A DNA stretch of 7,964 bases from Paenibacillaceae bacterium (GTDB taxonomy: Bacteria; Bacillota; Bacilli; Paenibacillales; YIM-B00363): the NCBI GenBank assembly GCA_018969805.1, contig JAGWXQ010000061.1, forward strand, positions 1-7,964, written 5' to 3'. Position 1 is the stretch's first letter, and each line of letters opens with the position of its first letter. A program made the position numbers and the translations under genes. Of this stretch, positions 5,130-7,964 are shown piece by piece. The notes beneath the pieces were generated by a model that ran no database searches, was not told the DNA's origin, and worked only from the letters and a program-made list of their open reading frames with translations.

Positions 5130-6527
5130 CTATTGTTCTTCCTTCGATTGCACATCTTGTTGTTCTTTCAGCTCTCTTATTTTTTTGATCAACTTGTTTC
5201 CGCTTGTCTCCCATTCCGCAAGCGCTTTTTTCAGTGTCTTCTTTCCTTTTGCCACTTCTTCCAGTCGCGGTTGTCCGATCGCGATGACATCATTGATCGT
5301 CGGATATGTGCGCACAAGCGCTTCTTGTGACGGCGAAACATAAAATGGAACTTTATAAAACGCAGGCAAATTGTATTGTACGCCTTCTTTGGGCTTGGCG
5401 AACTCACTGAGCGACGATATGCCGTAAATAGAGCGAGACTTCAGTTTGATCCATTCCGGACTCAAAATGAATCGAATAAAATCCCATGCTCCATCCATGT
5501 TTTGTGCTTTGGCATTGATCGCCATCAATCCCCCGACGAACAATTCTAACCCTGCCGATCCAGATTCATGCGTCGGTACCGTTACGACATCCCAATCGAT
5601 CGGCTTTCCCTTTTCTGCGCGTTGCACCGCTTCATTAAATGCGACCATTTCTGCCACATATTGAAACGGTTGGATGACCATCGCAAGTTTTCCGAGCTTA
5701 AATAAATCGGCGTTTACCGCCAAATTCGGTTGCTTTTTCTTCCAATCAATCAGTGTAGAAAACACCTCTTGCCATTCTGGGGTATTGATCGTCATACGCG
5801 TTGCTTCTTCATCATAAAAACGCATTCCTAGAGAGCGCGTATACACTGTTGCATCTTGCAGCAATATGGTCGAATTTCCATAATTGAATGCAAATCCAAT
5901 TTGGGCGTCTTTCCCTTTTCCTTTATTGAGCTGTGTGCCCAGCGCGAGCACCTGATCCCATGTCATATTGTCTGTCGGTACAGCAATTCCTGCTTCTTCG
6001 AATATTTTCTTATTGTAAAACAACGCATACGATGAGAACATCGGGGTCAAACCGTACAGCTTTCCATCGTCCGCTGTGCTTTTGATCGCATTGACGACAT
6101 TTGGAATGAACGCATTGAGATCGATGTTGTCATTTGCCAAATACGGTTCGATCGATACGAGCGCATTCGCTTGTATGTACTCCGGCAGTGTAGACAAATC
6201 CTCGATCACGACAACATCGGGTGGATTGTCGCTTGCCAGCAATTGCAGCATCGCGCCTATGCGATCAATCGGTTTTTGCGCCGTCTCGATAGCGAATTTA
6301 TCCAGTGCCCCGACAATTTCTACTTTTGCATTTGGGTACTTATTTTCAAAAATTTCCGTATAATACGAGCGAATATTTTCTTCAAACGTCGCATATCCAC
6401 CGAGCACACCAATGCGAATCGTTTGTTTTACGGTCGCTGCGCGTTCCACAGGTTTCGCACATGCACCAAGCACGGCGACAGCGATCACTGCGCAGACTAG
6501 GCGCATCACAGTTGTATTTTTACGCAC
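5130..6527 (-). CDS. Extracellular solute-binding lipoprotein, family 1 (second of three)
   Basis: A sugar-type ABC-importer binding protein of 465 residues when started at GTG 6527. In that numbering, hydrophobic residues about 10-21 lead to the lipobox LGA-Cys23. Conserved blocks are TIRIGVLGGYATFEE (36-50), SDNPPDVVVIEDL (99-111), DGKLYGLTPMFSSYALFYN (154-172), MTWDQVLALG (188-197), LAMVIQPFQY (281-290), and NAKAQN with GAWDFIRF (338-351). The C-terminal tail is charged and helical. An in-frame GTG at 6536 is possible, but AGGAAGTGA overlaps it and sits correctly for GTG 6527. The protein is clearly paralogous to the upstream gene product: blocks such as DNPPDVVV, INAKAQN and ISSL are shared in order. 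The gap between the two genes is 97 nt and contains a perfect 14-bp inverted repeat. The ligand is unknown. Confidence 0.93.
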   Translation of the reverse strand: MRKNTTVMRLVCAVIAVAVLGACAKPVERAATVKQTIRIGVLGGYATFEENIRSYYTEIFENKYPNAKVEIVGALDKFAIETAQKPIDRIGAMLQLLASDNPPDVVVIEDLSTLPEYIQANALVSIEPYLANDNIDLNAFIPNVVNAIKSTADDGKLYGLTPMFSSYALFYNKKIFEEAGIAVPTDNMTWDQVLALGTQLNKGKGKDAQIGFAFNYGNSTILLQDATVYTRSLGMRFYDEEATRMTINTPEWQEVFSTLIDWKKKQPNLAVNADLFKLGKLAMVIQPFQYVAEMVAFNEAVQRAEKGKPIDWDVVTVPTHESGSAGLELFVGGLMAINAKAQNMDGAWDFIRFILSPEWIKLKSRSIYGISSLSEFAKPKEGVQYNLPAFYKVPFYVSPSQEALVRTYPTINDVIAIGQPRLEEVAKGKKTLKKALAEWETSGNKLIKKIRELKEQQDVQSKEEQ

Positions 6528-6532
6528 GAATT

Positions 6533-6541
6533 TCACTTCCT
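6533..6541 (-). promoter_or_regulatory. Ribosome binding site deciding the second binding-protein start
   Basis: On the minus strand AGGAAGTGA differs from the ideal AGGAGGTGA by one base. It ends 5 nt before GTG 6527. The GTG at 6536 lies inside it, so that codon is an unlikely start. Confidence 0.6.
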
Positions 6542-6561
6542 CTCAATCATTTTTTCGCCAC

Positions 6562-6599
6562 TGCATGACGCGCAACCCCCTCACATTGCGCGTCATGCA
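6562..6599. repeat. Perfect 14-bp inverted repeat between two binding-protein genes
   Basis: The left arm TGCATGACGCGCAA (6562-6575) and right arm TTGCGCGTCATGCA (6586-6599) are exact reverse complements around a 10-nt loop. It lies 25 nt after the stop of the upstream gene and about 34 nt before the next start. Neither strand has a U-tract after the stem, so it is not a canonical intrinsic terminator. An RNA hairpin protecting or attenuating the operon transcript, or a DNA operator, are the reasonable readings. Confidence 0.85.
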
Positions 6600-6624
6600 A
6601 AAACTATTGAAACAAGGCAATACC

Positions 6625-7964
6625 CTATCGTTTGTTGTCCTCATTGTATTTTTTGAGTTTGGGGTTTGCTTCTGCCTCCCATTCCTTCAGTGCATCTGCT
6701 GCTGTTTTCTTTCCTTGCACGACTTCTTCTATTTTCATACGCCCTATTTGTTCGATTTCGTTAATGATTTCATACGACAACGGCGATTCATACACGTTGC
6801 TTTCAACAACCGGTTTTACACTCGTAAACGCCTTGACATTGTACGTATATCCGTCTTTTGGCTTGACGTATGCGGTCAATGACGAGATCGTATCTTCGCT
6901 GCGCGCCTTAATGCGCGCCCACTGATCGCTGTGGATAAACCGGATGTAGTCCCACGCACCTTCTGCATTTTGTGCTTTGGCGTTGATGGCGAGCATCCCG
7001 CTGACCGTCATCGCACTGCCTGCATCTGGTGCCTCGGGAAACGTCGGTATGGACACGATATCCCATTCGATCGGTTGCCCTTCCCCAGTTCGTTCCAGTG
7101 CCTCGTTGCTCGAGATAATTTGATTAATGAGTGACGGACGTCCAAGAACCATGGCGAGCTTTCCTGAGAAAAAAGGACTTCCATTGTACTGTGACGGAGC
7201 TACACCTCCTGTTGCATCGAGTGCCTCTTCGGGGATCAATTTTTGTTTGCGCAATCCGATGAGTGTCGTGATCACTTTGTTCCATTGAGGCGTATTGACT
7301 GTGACTGCGGTATATGTGTCGTTGTACATGCTCAGTTTGAGCTGCGTAACGTACTCTTTGGCATCGTCAAAGACGTTCGTCGGTACGGTTTCGGTAAACG
7401 CGATACCGTACACACGCTCCGCTCCGTTTCCACTGGCTACTTTATCTGCCAAAGAAAACACTTCTTCCCAAGTCATTCCATCGGTCGGTGGATCGATTCC
7501 GACTTTGTCAAATATGCCCCGATTGTAAAACAACGCTTTTGTTTCGTACAACGGCGCCAGTGCGTACAGCTGCCCGTCGGAAGAAGCCCCTTTAATGCCC
7601 TCGATGACGGCGGGGACGAACGCATTCATATCGACGCTGTCTTTTTTCAAAAACGCATCCAACGGGGACAACAAATTTTCTTCGGTCAGTTTGGACACTT
7701 GCTTGAGGCTCGATAAGACCACGACGTCCGGGGGATTGTCCCCGGTAAGCATCTTTTTCATTTCTGCAATTTCATTTGGTTTTTTCGACCAGTCGTACGC
7801 ATTGTTGTCGATGGCACTGGTGAACTCCATTTTTGTCTTCGGGTGCGTAATTTCATACAGCTCTGTGTACAAGCTGCGCTCATAGTCATACGTCCCCCCG
7901 CCATACATCACTGCAATACGTACCGTCTGCTCTGTTTCGTCAAACACCGACTGCTGCGTCTGCG
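6625..7964 (-). CDS. Extracellular solute-binding protein, family 1, N-terminus outside the window (first of three)
   Basis: The reading frame is open to the right edge, giving 445 full visible codons before the stop at 6625. The first residues, QTQQSVFDETEQTVRIAV, correspond to the linker just after the lipid-anchored cysteine in the other two paralogues, so only the start, signal peptide and lipobox are missing. Visible blocks in visible numbering are GDNPPDVVVL (74-83), DGQLYALAPLYETKALFYN (129-147), MTWEEVFSLA (163-172), LAMVLG (269-274), and NAKAQN with GAWDYIRF (327-342). ISSLTAYVKPKDG follows. It is the binding component of a sugar-type ABC importer by family, with unknown ligand. It closely matches the next gene, implying tandem duplication. 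A GTG at 7947 could look like a start, but it is an internal valine, since homologous sequence continues upstream and no signal peptide would follow. Confidence 0.92.
   Translation of the reverse strand, partial: QTQQSVFDETEQTVRIAVMYGGGTYDYERSLYTELYEITHPKTKMEFTSAIDNNAYDWSKKPNEIAEMKKMLTGDNPPDVVVLSSLKQVSKLTEENLLSPLDAFLKKDSVDMNAFVPAVIEGIKGASSDGQLYALAPLYETKALFYNRGIFDKVGIDPPTDGMTWEEVFSLADKVASGNGAERVYGIAFTETVPTNVFDDAKEYVTQLKLSMYNDTYTAVTVNTPQWNKVITTLIGLRKQKLIPEEALDATGGVAPSQYNGSPFFSGKLAMVLGRPSLINQIISSNEALERTGEGQPIEWDIVSIPTFPEAPDAGSAMTVSGMLAINAKAQNAEGAWDYIRFIHSDQWARIKARSEDTISSLTAYVKPKDGYTYNVKAFTSVKPVVESNVYESPLSYEIINEIEQIGRMKIEEVVQGKKTAADALKEWEAEANPKLKKYNEDNKR

Noticed and set aside
6562..6599. Intrinsic terminator at the 14-bp inverted repeat
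   Set aside because: No T-run follows the stem on either strand, so it was kept only as an inverted repeat or hairpin.
7945..7947. GTG as start of the first binding protein
   Set aside because: The frame stays open to the window edge, and the sequence after it corresponds to the mature linker of the paralogues; a start here would give no signal peptide.
1..7964. CRISPR array, insertion sequence, phage or toxin-antitoxin genes
   Set aside because: No repeated spacer structure, transposase, terminal repeats or matching small genes were seen on either strand.

Overview
The window looks like a chromosomal segment of a Gram-positive Bacillota bacterium, most likely of the Bacilli. The pointers are Shine-Dalgarno sites close to AGGAGGT, Sec/SPII lipoprotein substrate-binding proteins, a soluble YutG/YpjQ-type PgpA protein and a SigD-type promoter before chemotaxis genes. 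The species cannot be named from sequence alone. Every gene I can support is on the minus strand, so transcription runs from high to low coordinates.

Region 1 (7964 to 3216): three consecutive genes encode family-1 extracellular solute-binding proteins of the ABC sugar-importer type. The first is cut by the right edge; the other two are complete lipoproteins. The first two are close paralogues and the third is strongly diverged. No permease or ATPase gene lies in the window. A 14-bp perfect inverted repeat without a U-tract sits between the first two. The third is followed after about 25 nt by a PgpA-family phosphatidylglycerophosphatase gene, so all four may be one transcription unit ending at a weak terminator-like hairpin near 3162-3189.

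Region 2 (3215 to 2976): a single tRNA with a CAU anticodon, best read as the lysidine-modified tRNA-Ile2, with a strong intrinsic terminator downstream. A possible promoter overlaps the terminator-like hairpin upstream.

Region 3 (2975 to 1): a chemotaxis operon headed by a near-consensus SigD/sigma-28 promoter (TACA-N15-GCCGATAA). It encodes CheW, then a chemoreceptor with a short signalling hairpin and no visible HAMP domain, then the N-terminal 227 residues of a second membrane sensor, cut by the left edge. CheW would couple the receptor(s) to a CheA kinase that is not in the window.

I found no CRISPR array, insertion sequence, phage gene or clearly new defence or metabolic system. The points most worth a second look are the orphan tandem binding proteins, the intergenic hairpin at 6562-6599, and the HAMP-less receptor with its own CheW under SigD control.
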